From Pyrrhoderma lamaoense (Eukaryota > Basidiomycota > Agaricomycetes > Hymenochaetales > Hymenochaetaceae), in the NCBI GenBank assembly GCA_002794735.1, contig NBAZ01000008.1, forward strand, positions 1,054,001 through 1,118,000: DNA of 64,000 nucleotides, read 5' to 3'. The position numbers and the translations under genes are program-made. This document shows positions 47,732 through 59,449 of the stretch, piece by piece. Under the pieces are notes generated by a model that worked only from the letters and a program-made list of their open reading frames with translations, did no database searches and had not been told where the DNA came from. Position 1 is the first letter of the stretch. Every line of letters begins with the position of its first letter.

Positions 47732-48591
47732 TCACTTGACTTTGTCAAGAGGCCTGTTGAATCCACCACGCCTGAAAGTTTGTTCAGTGTCTGATGTATG
47801 GTTAGATGTCAGCAGTCGACATACCTATTCATATACTGACGCCAAGTGCGTTGCTTTTTTATATTTACACCACCCTCTTCGTTTCCTTGAACAGGTTTTC
47901 CCTAAAGAGTAACTCAATATTAGTCCTTATATTATTTAAACCCATTACATATACCTTTGTGCTATTAAATCCACCGAAGCCCATCATAGCCATCATAGCC
48001 GCCTCATCTTCATCCACAGCATCCATAGGCTCACCTTCCCCACCTTCCTTCTCTTCCCCTTCTTCCTCTTCTTCATTATTATATTTAGGGTCCAAGCTTT
48101 CCCGTCGTTCGATGCCAGATTTTAGTGGAGGGGTAGAGTCAAGTCGGGTCCTGTCCTTTTCTCTACCCTCACCTCTAGTTCTGTCTCTTTCTCTGTCACG
48201 CTCAGTATCTCGAGCAGACCTTGACTTATCTTCCCTTCTATCTTCACGGTCTCTATCGCGTCTGTCTCTATCCTGTAATTGTCTCGTCGGTCGTCATATC
48301 TATCCCGGTCACGTCCATGATCTGTTGTTTGTTGATAGTCATGTGAAGTTTACATGATATAGGACATTCAATAATACACCAACCTCTGCGATCCCTCTCG
48401 TTTCCCTTTCTTGGAGGTGGACTTCTAGACCGGCTTCTACGAGTTGAGATACCATAACCTTTGTCTGTAGTAGTACGTCCACCACCTCTTCGACGGTCCC
48501 TGTCCCTCCTGTCTCTGTCTCTATCACGATCACGTTCGTCATCTCTATCCCAGCTTCTTTCCCTCCTTCTCCTGTCGTCTCGCGAAGACAT
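47732..48591 (-). CDS. SNRNP27: U4/U6.U5 tri-snRNP 27 kDa-type splicing protein
   Basis: Spliceosomal protein of the tri-snRNP. The N-terminus is RD/RS-rich (MSSRDDRRRRERSWDRDDER and following Arg-Asp repeats). The acidic linker EEEEEGEEKEGGEG leads to the conserved C-terminal domain: DEDEAAMMAMMGFGGFNSTKGK and, after a short intron, QYMNRRGGFNRPLDKVK. That C-terminal domain is diagnostic. Ends TGA at 47732. Confidence 0.88.
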
Positions 48592-50076
48592 TGCTGCTTG
48601 ACTTCAGCGTGTAAATGAACGAGCCTGACACGGAACGCGAGAGCTAGTAAACTATCTTCACGTGATGTCATATCTTAGGTAACCGCGTTTCGGCCTCCAA
48701 GACGTCGCTAAGGTAAATGTACTACTAAGACCATACATGTATTGGCTGATACCTTATCAACTTTATAAGGCAATCTGTGGCGAGACCTACTAGGTACGTG
48801 CATTCCATATCAAATCCTACTGTATTTATTCTGGTCAGCTTGTACCCAGACATATTAGTAACCGTATTTACACATATGCTGAAGCCCCTAAAACGAGATG
48901 TATAGTCAATTTACTGTGAACGAGAGAATCAGCTCAGGTAGGTTTCGTAATCAAGGGTGGATTCTCACCCTAGATAATATTTTTTCTTGGATTTGTCTAG
49001 TTCGTAACTATCTAGACCCCAATAAATAATCTAAAGATGGTATCCAAAATGCGTTCTTGAAGGTTCCAAATCCATACTCAAAGAAACTGCTAAATAAGTA
49101 TATGGATATACCTATTCAATCATGATTATAATTTTTTACGTCCCTCACGAAGACTTATGTTCGTCTCCACCCCACGTTGCAAATGCGGCAAATTTGAAAA
49201 CTCCTGATCTTTGCTAAAACTCTCTACCTTAGCTCCGCGACACCATCAATAGGTCCCGGGTATCCAGATTGAATTAAATTCTTTATCGTTGAGGCACGAG
49301 TTAGAATCAATCTAGTATATATTTGGATTAGAGAATTTCAAGTAAATGAAGTGAGGTGGCTTAACTCGAAGAAGAGGCACATGGATAAGAAAGTTATTGT
49401 GGTTGTGAGTCTAAAAAGCCATTATGTAAATTATGTATTAATTCTTATGTCTCTATAGATTTATCATGTCCGTGAGTATCCGCTGCTTCCACACGAGGTC
49501 TACTTCTGCAACTGAATATATAGCTCCTGAAGACATTTATTATATTTATATGTTTTTTTTTGCCGCGGTCTCCCTAGACGCGTGTCAGGATTGATTGAAG
49601 AAGTTAGTTCAAACTCCGCGGCAATATATTCTTTGGAAAAGAAATATCAGTAGGAAAAAAGGAACAAAGGAACTAGGTTATTTTACGATCGATTGGAAGG
49701 GGATGATGAGAGGATGATGACAATATTCTGACGATTTGAAAACTCGGGCTAGGTCTCTAAAGCCCGGGAATCGGCAGCCTCATGGACACGCCAGATAATG
49801 GGATAGGATGGTAGGCAACGTAACCTCAGAAGTCTCGACATATACCCTACCCGATTCTCTGGCGATTGTCGTGATGATCTCTGGTTTTTATTTCTTGAAT
49901 ATCGTCAGATAGTTCAGGGCGGCCTCGTGAGTTACTCATCCCAACAAACTGATAAGCTATGTCAAATTGAACGGAGTACAACAATACAGATTACAAGACT
50001 CAAACTACAGAGCCACAGAGAAACATATACGAAGGTAGAAATACATACACCAGAGGAGAAAAATTACAAACTATCA
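48592..50076. other. long intergenic region with hairpins
   Basis: About 1.5 kb with no recognised protein. It contains a strong compound inverted repeat at about 49789-49864 and a smaller hairpin at 49745-49768; see the next entry and the findings. Confidence 0.4.
49744..49864. repeat. paired inverted repeats able to form hairpins
   Basis: CGGGCT and AGCCCG form a short stem near 49745-49768. CGCCAGA at 49789-49795 pairs with TCTGGCG at 49858-49864. The stem continues inward as AAT/ATT, GGG/CCC and TAGG/CCTA with single-base bulges, giving about 17 pairs around a loop of about 35 nt. This could be a structured RNA or a decayed inverted-repeat element. The strand is unknown. Confidence 0.4.
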
Positions 50077-52386
50077 TCAATAAAGATACTTCATACAACT
50101 TGCTAAAACCAAAGCAAAAATAATCAATAACAACCATGTTAGTGTGCGGAGTTGTTGTCTCTCTCTATCCCAAATCGCCGCCCCTCGGAGTTCGTAATCA
50201 GACCACCTCACGTAACGGGTTATCCACCAAAAGCTCCCCACGGGGCCAGGCCACGCAGCCATTATCTTTCCGCTTGCGCTACCCTTAGTATGGTAATGGC
50301 TCCTGCACTCTGTAAATACCGTGCTTCTTAAACGTCTTTGAAGGTTCTCGTTATACCTTTCGCTAACCAGAGGTTTGACTACGATAGATGACGCCTTTCC
50401 GCCGAGTATCGGCTTGAGGAGCTTCAAGATATAGTTAATTTGACATTCCTCTGTGAAGATAGCAGAAGCATGCCCGGTTGCAGTGTTCGGACCCAGAATC
50501 ATAAAGAAGTTTGGAAACCCTGGAATGGCGGTGCCAAGGTAAGCTTCGGGACCTCCTTTTGATCCGTAATATTGGTTGAGAGAAAGTCCATATTGGCCGA
50601 TCAAATCAAATTGAAGTTCAAGGGCTTTAAAACCAGTTGCATAGATCAATACATCGAGGGGGATCATGCGGCCTGAGACAGTAAGAACACCCGAAGGTAG
50701 AACCTGCACGATCCTATCCCATGTTGGAGTTACGTTAGGGCGATGCAGAGAACTAAGGTAATCCGGATCAACCAATATACGCCTGCACCCAGGTGCTATA
50801 TGATACAATTTAGTTCAGTATTCTCTATCGGGTTGCGGACGTGTTATCACTAACGATAGTCAGGTATGAGCTTATCAAGGAACTCTTTCGGAGCCTTTCT
50901 TTCAATTTGTTTTGTCAGCCTCTAAGAGCGAAAGGAAATGGTTAGTGTTCTAGGACCCCTGAAAATATTGATAGATCCTTTGTTCAGAGATGAAAGGAAA
51001 GATGGGACTAAATAACGCTTGGCAGGGCCCAGAAAGGTAGACAAACAAAGAATTGACAGAAAGTCAGTTTCGGGATCTAGACGAAAAGTGATATTCATGG
51101 ACAAATTGGGAAAAATTCCGGTACTTTGAGACTAGGCATCTATCAGTATTTTCAGGAGCCCTAGTAATCTCAGCTGACAATCATCCTTGTGATTTGTTCT
51201 TACCTCGCGTGTGAGTCTTCTTAGTCTCTTATGAGCCTTCTGAAAAATAAGATGATTGACATCATGCTGTAGTATGGTAGTTATGAATCTTCTGGCGCTA
51301 GCGTAATCAAAGAAGTGACTTACCCTTAGGTAGATCCAGGATCGATATGCTTTCATGATTACTGGAACGTGGGCGAAAATCCACTGCCACTGACGTGAGT
51401 ATTCGGAATCATCCCCCTAGTGCGCCGCAAAGTAAGTACACGTTTCTCACTAATGCCAAAATTAGTATCCCATACATACTTTCTCCACAAACCAATTTGA
51501 CGATCTACAGAAGTTGATGACTTCAATTGAAGGGTCCTCTGATATTTTCGGTATGATCTGGACACTAGGTTGGGAAGAGAAAAATCCTCTAATGTACCTA
51601 TCTGGTATAGAGCCAGAAATTAGGAATACTTACGCCGATGCTGCATTTCCAACCACTCCGACCCTCTTACGTCTGAGGTCTACATCTGTCCTCCAGCGCG
51701 CTGAATGAAACCAAGGGCCATCAAATTTATCTATTCCAGGTATATCCTGGGGAAGGTTCGGAACAGTCAGTCCCCCTGAAGCGCTAACAAGTACTTCTAC
51801 TATCTCATCGCGTTCTTCCCCTGTTTGGACGTCACGAAGAGTGATCGTATACTGAGAAGAAGACGAGTCCCAGATCGCTCGTACGAGTTGAGTAAAAAAT
51901 AGAACATGGGAGGATATTGAGTGTTTTGCGACTAGTGACTTCCAGTACGCAAGAATCTCGGGTTGAGAAGCATATGCTTCAGACCAGTACGGATTACACT
52001 CTGCTGAGAGCGAGTACCAATGCGGAGGATATCACAGGAACAGCCTGGATAAATATTATCCTGTGGATATGTTCATTGAATTTTTGTATGATCAAGAAGA
52101 GTGAATAAAATTCAAGACCTACTCTCCATGCCCCTCCGACGTCAGAACCCTTTTCAAATATCTAAGGTTTATAGCATTGTTTTATAGTAGCCTAATGATC
52201 CAAATTATGATGGCAACTCACCACAAAGTTATTGAAATTGAGTCGTGTTTTCAACGCGATTGCTGTTGAAATACCTGCGATTCTATGTTCACTGTAAGTC
52301 CCGCCACAGGTGAGAGAGAAACCTAGTCAATTAGCTCACCCACAGCCAATAATAGCTACTCTTGGGTTCTCTTTGTTGAGTGACAT
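50077..52386 (-). CDS. flavin-containing monooxygenase (Baeyer-Villiger type), tail-anchored
   Basis: FAD/NADPH oxygenase. The start MSLNKENPRVAIIGCG gives the beginning of the FAD Rossmann motif, followed by FVIFEKGSDVGGAWR, NIYPGCSCDI, HWYSL, then LTVPNLPQDIPGIDKFDGP, VGVVGNAASA (NADPH Rossmann), VQIIPKISEDPS, and ATGFKALELQFDLIG with GPNTATGHAS. The C-terminal TLTWLLLIIFALVLASCMKYLY is a single hydrophobic helix, so the enzyme is probably membrane-anchored. At 52027-52028 one base appears missing: adding it turns the frame back to CDIPPHWYSLSAE. The substrate is unknown; such genes are numerous in Agaricomycetes. Confidence 0.85.
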
Positions 52387-52851
52387 CCTTTAAAAGTTGG
52401 TTGGTCGGAATAGGAAGAATACAGTGAAAATAGACTCAGAACGCAGTAATGCCCGACATTTATGGAATTTCAGACCGAGCCTAATAACCGGTCCGGACCC
52501 CTACATGGGAGAATATCTGCATGCCTGAAATGAAAACATCGATATCATATTCGATCGTGCCGTTTGTCAGTTCTGTCCTGTATCAAACTTTTAGCCGATT
52601 GTGGTTCTCCAAAAAAAATCTCTGATTATCGGTAATCTTGGCTTTCAATCGTAGATTCCTTGTGGCTACACCTGCGAGTATTTGCGGGTACAGTAATACC
52701 GGTTTGACATTCTACGATGAGAATCACTATCCTTTAAAGTAAGATGATGGTTTAATATGTATAGGTCAACATGTGTATGGGTGCCATTCACTTATATATG
52801 AGGACCTGGTTAATATAGCTAAACAAAGACATCATCTAACCTGAAACAGAA
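52387..52851. other. intergenic upstream of tRNA-Phe
   Basis: No gene seen; AT-rich 5' flank of the FMO gene and of the tRNA. Confidence 0.4.
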
Positions 52852-52924
52852 GCCGCAATAGCTCAGCTGGGAGAGCAGTAGACTGAAGTTCTAAAGGTCC
52901 CCCGTTCGATCCGGGGTTGTGGCA
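52852..52924 (+). tRNA. tRNA-Phe (GAA)
   Basis: A complete cloverleaf of 73 nt without intron. The acceptor GCCGCAA pairs with TTGTGGC (one G-U). D arm GCTC/GAGC; anticodon loop CTGAAGT gives GAA; T arm CCCCG-TTCGATC-CGGGG; discriminator A. Internal A box (TAGCTCAGCTGG) and B box are good. A T7 run at about 52945-52951 can end Pol III transcription. One A-G mismatch closes the top of the anticodon stem. Confidence 0.92.
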
Positions 52925-53465
52925 TTTGTAAGACTTTTGGCATGTTTTTTTATACTTTTTGAGTATACAATCACTCAGGCCTTTGATTTTATAGAATACT
53001 TATACTAACCTTGAACTTGTATGTACTGATTATTAGTACTAATAGTGGCATCGCGCAATCTGCTTAAAGATGTAACTTGTATTAAAATGTTTTGATTAGT
53101 GAATATGAAATATAATAATACAGGTTAATAGAGAAAGAATGAAACAAGCTCTTATCACAATACCTCCGTGGCTTATCTCTGATATATATTTTTTGTTTTG
53201 ATTTTGAATGTTATATTTTTTCTGCAAAATTCAAAACATCTGCGTCAGCCAATGCTCCGATATTTTGTGACTTTTTCCATCTTAAATAGCTTAGTATGAG
53301 AATCTCTCCTTCCCTAATTATGATATCATAATTATAAGATTTTATCTGTCTTCAATGGGGTCTGTGTCGAAAGGAGGTATTTAGTTTAACAAACGCAGAG
53401 AGAAACGTAGTGTGATGAAGATTTATTAACTGTATATAAATGTCAAATTAACATTGTAAAACATC
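52925..53465. other. intergenic between the two tRNA genes
   Basis: AT-rich, no gene recognised. Confidence 0.45.
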
Positions 53466-53548
53466 TGCCCTTGGCTCAGTTGGTTAGAGCGTGTGACTGT
53501 TATGATTACGCAATCACAAGGTCCTGAGTTCGAGCCTCAGAGGGGCAG
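53466..53548 (+). tRNA. tRNA-Asn (GTT) with a 10-nt intron
   Basis: D arm GCTC/GAGC with AGTTGGTTA loop, anticodon stem TGTGA/TCACA, T arm CTGAG-TTCGAGC-CTCAG, and T run after 53550. The anticodon loop is 17 nt and becomes a normal CTGTTAA loop with anticodon GTT if TGATTACGCA, directly after position 37, is removed. That is the canonical tRNA intron position. The 3' acceptor strand AGGGGCA would pair perfectly with TGCCCCT, but the gene reads TGCCCT at 53466-53471, leaving the 5' side one base short. A missing C in the run at 53468-53470 is the simplest reading. Confidence 0.85.
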
Positions 53549-53686
53549 TCATTTTTTCTTTTGTTTTTTTTACCCAAACATAAATTACATTTTGGAAGGT
53601 CTAGTACTAGTTTGTCAGAGCTACGAGAGATATATCTTGAGCTTAAGTGAATACAATAACAGTTTAATATTGATCTTAACACATGG

Positions 53687-54927
53687 CTAGGCAATAGTAT
53701 ACTTTCCATAATTTTTCTCAGGGTCAAATACCTAGCATTCCAAGCTTCAAAAGAATTCATTTTGACAATAAGGATACACATACCTCCCATCGTGATGCCG
53801 GAAAGATGTGTTTGTTTCGTTGGTACCAGCTACGCTCGACAACCTTGCCTGCATGTGATTCGTCTTTTTCGACCGTCGCGTCGGCGAGAAGGCGGACGTC
53901 ATCATGTACATCAAAGTTGAAAAGTGGCCAGATTTTCCACGAGCTTTGTTGACTATAAAGTCATAGAATGTGTAATGCTTGTAGTTATTTTTGTAAGAGT
54001 AATTCCTTTGCGAGTAGAAAGATAGCATACCTGGGGAATGATCAAATCTTCCTGTAATTACATGTCAGCCTTCTGATGATGATAGAAAAAACCTTTTGGT
54101 ATACCTTAATATACATCAGATTGTCGACATTCACTCCTCGTAACTCAGGGAACTGATGTCTACATTTCTCTAGGAACGTAGAGATACTGTCTCCTTTCTT
54201 ACACTTGGTACAAAGTTAGACATGCTTGGTAAAACTCAATAGGTTGTCGTACCGTAACAGATTTACGATGGCCACTGCCGTCCCAATAAGAATAGGTGAT
54301 TTCGATTTCCTCTTTCTTAAGTTCCTCCTGTTTCCGTAACCATTCCTTCCTCAGTTCCTCACGTTCTCGGCGTTCTGCCTCCTCCCTATCCCTATCCGGA
54401 AGAAATGACGTATCAACGTTCGGATTTTTTCGCAATTTCGCTTTCTTTGCACTTGCTTCAGTGTCATCATCATTGGGTGTATTACGACCTTCCTCGTTCT
54501 CTCCCTCTCCCTCCTCATCGTCAACAGCAAAAGATAATTTTGCTTTTGGTGCACGTTTCCTCTTCTTTGCCTTTTTCTGCTCTTCCCTAAACACATCTCA
54601 ACGTCCTGTAAGCCATCTGACACGATATGACCTATAGAGAAACGGTGACCACATACTTCAGTTCATCTGTTTTGCAGCAACACGAGCTTTCTCTTCTTCA
54701 AGAGCCTGTCGCTTCTTCTGGAAGTCTTCAAGGAGTACAAGACCGACGGTAGACTTCTTGAGACTGTCTTCCATAGAATCATTCTGGCCTATGAACTTGT
54801 TTGCGGATGGACGAGATTTTTCGGTATCATTGATAAGTTTTTCCTTCTGACGTTCAAAGTCTTCCTTAGCTCGAGCACGTTCTTTCGCGAATATATCTTC
54901 ATAACGACCTTCGGGACGACCTGCCAT
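53687..54927 (-). CDS. XAP5/FAM50 family protein
   Basis: Conserved nuclear protein linked to splicing and chromatin in other eukaryotes. Start [20 protein letters not shown], then [22 protein letters not shown], a Lys-rich block [20 protein letters not shown], charged coil, and [17 protein letters not shown]. The C-terminal XAP5 domain reads [72 protein letters not shown] and ends GKYTIA. At 53926-53927 one base is missing: the frame after KSG is restored by one added C (minus strand), giving [21 protein letters not shown]. Divergent to the mitochondrial S13 gene. Confidence 0.9.
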
Positions 54928-55076
54928 TCTAACGAAGCCTGTATCAATGATTGGGATTGAGGAGAAGCAATTCGGTGCTGTGCTACCAGATTGATCGACG
55001 AAGCACGTGCCACAGTTTATACTTTTCACGTTAGAGTTCTATTCTCAAATACACCAGCACTTGGTCAACGTTCAGC

Positions 55077-55612
55077 ATGGTGTATGTATTGGGTGTCAAT
55101 TTACCAGACAAGAAGCTAACAAGGGTATGCTACTAAAGAGCCCACATTTGTCCTAGTAGCTAAAAATGATGATTCAGGTTGCTCTTCAAGCTTTTTACGG
55201 GATCGGTGAGAGGACTGCTCAGCGTCTCTGTGCCCGTTTGCAGATACACGACCAACAACGAGTCCGAAATCTTACGCCTCATCAAATTACTAGTCTTGCC
55301 TCATTCCTTTCCTCTCCACATACAGCAGCTCCCTTACCCAGGCTTCCTCTTGCCGCACCTGGTGTACTGGCTCAGACAGCCAATCAGACACCCGATCTAA
55401 GCACACTCCAGTTGAATAGAAAAGACCCACTTTTGAAGCTTCGCATTGAGGCGGAGCTTAAACGAGAAATGCGGGAAAACATTGCTCACCAGCGTATGAT
55501 TGGTAGCTATGTTGGTAGAAGGCACGCAATGGGATTACCTGTTCGGGGTCAGAATACTCAGAATAATGCGAAGAATGCGAAGAAATTTAACAGAGTGGAA
55601 AGGCACAGGTAG
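55077..55612 (+). CDS. SWS2: mitochondrial ribosomal protein uS13m
   Basis: Small-subunit mitoribosome protein. First exon MVYVLGVNLPDKKLTR, then VALQAFYGIGERTAQRLCARLQ (helix-two-turn-helix of S13), HDQQRVRNLTPHQITSL, an unconserved insert rich in Ala/Pro/Leu, KDPLLKLRIEAELKREMREN, HQRMIGSYVGRRHAMGLPVRGQ and a basic NAKKFNRVERHR end. Intact. The insert makes it longer than bacterial S13. Confidence 0.92.
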
Positions 55613-56054
55613 AATATATTAATAGTTTATTTGTAAGTTCTATATACTAGGACTATGTGTAATTGCTAATGAGTACACAGTCCAGTTTACTGTAATGTCT
55701 GCATAATGACTAATTCACTTTCCCTCCTATTGAAAAGGACATACTTCTGCTGACAAAAACACCGTTCCCATTGATCTGACATTCAAAATCAGCATTCCAT
55801 AGGAGTCTATGATGCCTTATAAATGTCATGAAATCATATGGGTGTCTTTTGTGTCATGTGAGCCTCCCCCCTAAGTCCAGGGAATAGATAGTCGGATGCT
55901 ATGAAGAGAAGAGTAGTCATCAGAATGTGTCCTCCTGAGATGAGAACAATCAAATTTGCTACTTAATTGACTCTCTTGTCTATTCATGTATCTGTCATAA
56001 TACCCCCACGCCTTCCCTTGTCCTCTTTTATCCCATACTAGACATTCAAGCACA
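55613..56054. other. intergenic
   Basis: No gene recognised between the S13 gene end and the cyclase start; pyrimidine-rich just before 56055. Confidence 0.4.
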
Positions 56055-57891
56055 ATGACCAACAGTAAAAACTGGGACGTGGAAGCTCTCCCAAAATTTG
56101 ATGATCTTCCATCCTTCCACTCATATACTGGATGCGCTTGGAAGTCTGGGGAACGGGAGATGAGCTTGGGACAATCAATCTCCTGACAGAAAGTACCGTA
56201 AAGAATGCAGCAAAGGAATGTATACAGTATGGCTTTTTACTGCCGTCACTTCGCCTTCTAGACTCACTATCTCTATGACTGGATAGAACGGGAAGGACCG
56301 TTTGTTTAAACTGGTATGTGATCATCAACTACAATAGATTAACCTGAAGATGTCACTACCTGTAAGGCCCATAAACTTCCCAGAAAAGGTCTGTTATGAA
56401 CGTCCCCATGGTTTTGATTCTCAACGTTTGTCATTTTTGCAGCCACTGTTCAATCGCAAGCCTCCTCACATTGAACTCATCAAAAGAACGCCAACTGCTA
56501 CTTCACAAGACGACGAAATCAGTATTGTATGTCCTAAAAACATTCAACGAATCTCAGGCGGTATAAGCCTACTTACATTGGTACATAGAACTCTCAATCA
56601 GGGTCACAGTGGGATGGGTTGAGGCACTATGGCGTCACGGCGCATGGAGTCTTTTATCAAAAGTAGGTGTTCTGGTGACTACTTAGTATTGGAGTATACT
56701 GATTACTCCACAAAGTACACCGTCAACCTTCTTCAAGCTGGGAAAAATTGATAATTCGGATCCATTGAGAATAAACCAGGATGCTATAAAGTTTGGCATT
56801 CACAGTGAGGAATCACTAAGACTAAGAGAAGTGTCTTGGCTTGCTTATTACTTCTAGACTGGGCACAGCATGGAATTAGTGGACGTGCAGTATTTTTGGA
56901 TCTTCATCGCTATTACACTTCTCCGAAGGCTGGCCAAGATGCTCTTTCCCCTCTACCATATGATCCTTGGCTTCTCATGCCATAACCGTATCTGAGCTAG
57001 AAGCTTGTGCTCGCGCTCAAGGGGTTACATTCCGCCGTGCAGATATATTACTCATTCGTGTTGGTTTCATCAAGAAGTATATGGAAAGTAGTCAGGAGGA
57101 AAAGGATGCTCTCGCAGGAAGAACAGAGACCTTGTACGAATCATGTCCATACTTGGAACTCTTTCAAAATGATGTATATTAAGCAAACACTATTGTCAGT
57201 GCTGGTATTGAACAATCCGAGGAGATGAAGAGGTTTCTTTGGTGAATTTATCTCTTTGGAAAGTCAATTTCGCATTGATTCTGATAGTTGTATAATGTCA
57301 GGGATAACCACTTCGCGGCTGTGGCTTCGGATCAACCTGCACTTGAGGTTAGTCTATTCCCTCATCTACAGTGGTATAACTCGTCTTGAAGCTTGAGCTC
57401 ATTCAGCGATGGCCTCCTGTCGAAGGAAAACCTCATATGCATCAGGTACGAGCTAGCAACAATGCTCTCAGTATTTCTTTTTCTTAATAGATAAACAAAC
57501 AATCTTAGACTATCATCGGGTTAGTATCATTAAAAGCCCTCTTGTTACCGTAACTAAACTCATGAATGATAGACTTTGGGGTATGCCAATAGGTAAAGGG
57601 CGTTACCCTCTCATTTAATCTTAAGCTGGCTTATCTCGTGATGAATAGGCGAAATGTTTGACCTGGAGAAGTTATCCGAAGTATGTGCAGAGACTGGCCG
57701 CTACACATTTTTCTTCTCTTCTTGGCCCTTGAATATGTTAGTGCTATCCATCACACTCTTGTGGTTAGGTACTCATCAATTCTTTCTTAGTTTGGGTGGA
57801 TGTGCAAGCCCTCCCAATGCAGCGGTCAGTGAATTGAAGACACCTTTTGTGTTCTATATCATACTAAACACGATTTTAGGCTTATTTTTAA
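56055..57891 (+). CDS. cyclase-family protein (kynurenine formamidase-like fold), frame broken
   Basis: Metal-dependent hydrolase of the cyclase family (PF04199). About ten exons. MTNSKNWDVEALPKFDDLPS leads to ELGTINLLTESTVK, GRTVCLNWPINFPEKPLFNRK, GSQWDGLRHYGVTAHGVFY (metal site H), FGIHNWAQHGISGRAVFLDL, SHAITVSELEACARAQGVTF, RRADILLIRVGFIKKY, GIEQSEEMKRFLWDNHFAA, VASDQPALE, GLWGMPIGEMFDLEKLSEV and ASPPNAAAYF before TAA. Most splice joins fit well. Up to three sites lack one base: 56145 (restores WKVWGTGDE), about 56217 (restores KEITGRTV, less certain) and about 56971 (restores PYDPWLSHAITV). The catalytic motifs are unaltered, so sequence deletions are more likely than a pseudogene. Confidence 0.8.
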
Positions 57892-58217
57892 CCAGCGATA
57901 ATAAAATATTGAATAAGATAAATATTTCCTGCTTATAAAAACCTTCTTTACTGGTTGATATACATAAATTACAACTTTAACACACAATCTACAAGCTCGT
58001 GTATATACGCAATGCTAGTATTGCCTACAACTACAAATATAAAATTTGACCCACCATCCTTGATGGCGACGCGGTATTAAAATAAACTAAAAATTAGACT
58101 AGTACTGTGTAGATATAACCTCTGCATGCTTAGATCGACGTTTCCTTAAGTAGGTATCAGAGAGTTAACCAACCCGATAAATTTGCTTAAACCTCGAGTA
58201 AAAGCATTAAATACAAA
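57892..58217. other. intergenic
   Basis: AT-rich, BUD23 promoter region, no gene seen. Confidence 0.45.
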
Positions 58218-59394
58218 ATGTCAAGACCAGAGCTCATTGCTCCTCCGGAAATCGTATGTTTGTCACCAAAAATTAATAGTGCTTATATTCATCACATTGT
58301 CTTTAGTACTATGGGGACACCGAAGCACAGAAGTATACAGCAAAGTAAGCCGGAACTATTTCCTACTTGATTCTCAAATTACTTTAACTTGGAAGTATCT
58401 CATATATGCGCCATACAGTACCCGTATACAACAGATTCAAGCAGATATGACACACAGAGCTATAGAGCTGCTGAACCTTCCATCAGATGAACCAAAGCTC
58501 CTTCTTGACATAGGCTGTGGATCTGGTCTCTCAGGAGAAATATTGGATGAGCTTGGACACTATTGGGTTGGTGTTGACGTTGCACCAAGTATGTTAGGTG
58601 AGTATTACGAAGTTATTGTGGATATATATAGTGACGTAGTACTGATAAGATGTTACTTGGAGAGGTTGCACTGGAACGTGAAGTTGAAGGTGATTTATTC
58701 TTACAAGACATTGGACAAGGCTTTGGATTCAGACCTGGAAGTTTTGACGGTGCTATCAGGTCTGTTCCCTCCATTTTTACTTCTATACTCTTAGTGTAAT
58801 AACTGAGATCACATATAAATCCATTAGCATATCCGTCATTCAGTGGCTTCTTAACGCAGAGACTTCACACCCGTCATCTTCTCCTCCAGCCCGACTCACT
58901 CGTTTCTTCACCACCCTCTATGCAGCACTCCGAAATCCCTCACGAGCCGTCCTCCAATTTTATCCCTCTTCAGACGACCAAATCCATCTGATCACAAGCA
59001 TAGCTCAACGAGCGGGTTTTGGGGGTGGTATAGTCGTAGATTATCCGAACTCAAAAAAAGCTAAAAAGGTCTTCCTTTGTCTGTATGTCGGGAGTGGCAG
59101 TAGCTCTACGCAGTTACCTAAAGGTCTGGAAGGTGATGAAGAAGTTGGTGATACTATTGCCTACGAAAAGCGGAGGGAGAGGGATCAAAAGAGGAAGAGC
59201 GGTAAGAGGAAAAACCTAAAAGCGAAGGACAAGGAATGGATACTGAAAAAGAAAGAGGTGGCTCTCAAATTTATATCTATGATTCAGTAACACCGGTGGC
59301 TGATTGTTCCTCATAGCTATATCGCCAACGAGGGAAAGAGGGAGTTCCTAACGATTCAAAATTCACTGGCAGAAAACGCAGACCAGTTTTCTAG
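58218..59394 (+). CDS. BUD23: Bud23, 18S rRNA (guanine-N7) methyltransferase
   Basis: Methylates a G in the 18S rRNA P-site ridge together with Trm112. Exons join as [47 protein letters not shown], then the SAM motif [16 protein letters not shown] and [11 protein letters not shown]. Further on are [38 protein letters not shown], and the family-specific C-terminus [41 protein letters not shown] with a strong nuclear signal. Intact. Converges with BCS1, only 55 bp apart. Confidence 0.93.
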
Positions 59395-59449
59395 CATGTA
59401 TATATTATATATTAGTTTCTCGTATTATTAGTGTATACTAGAGTTTCCT

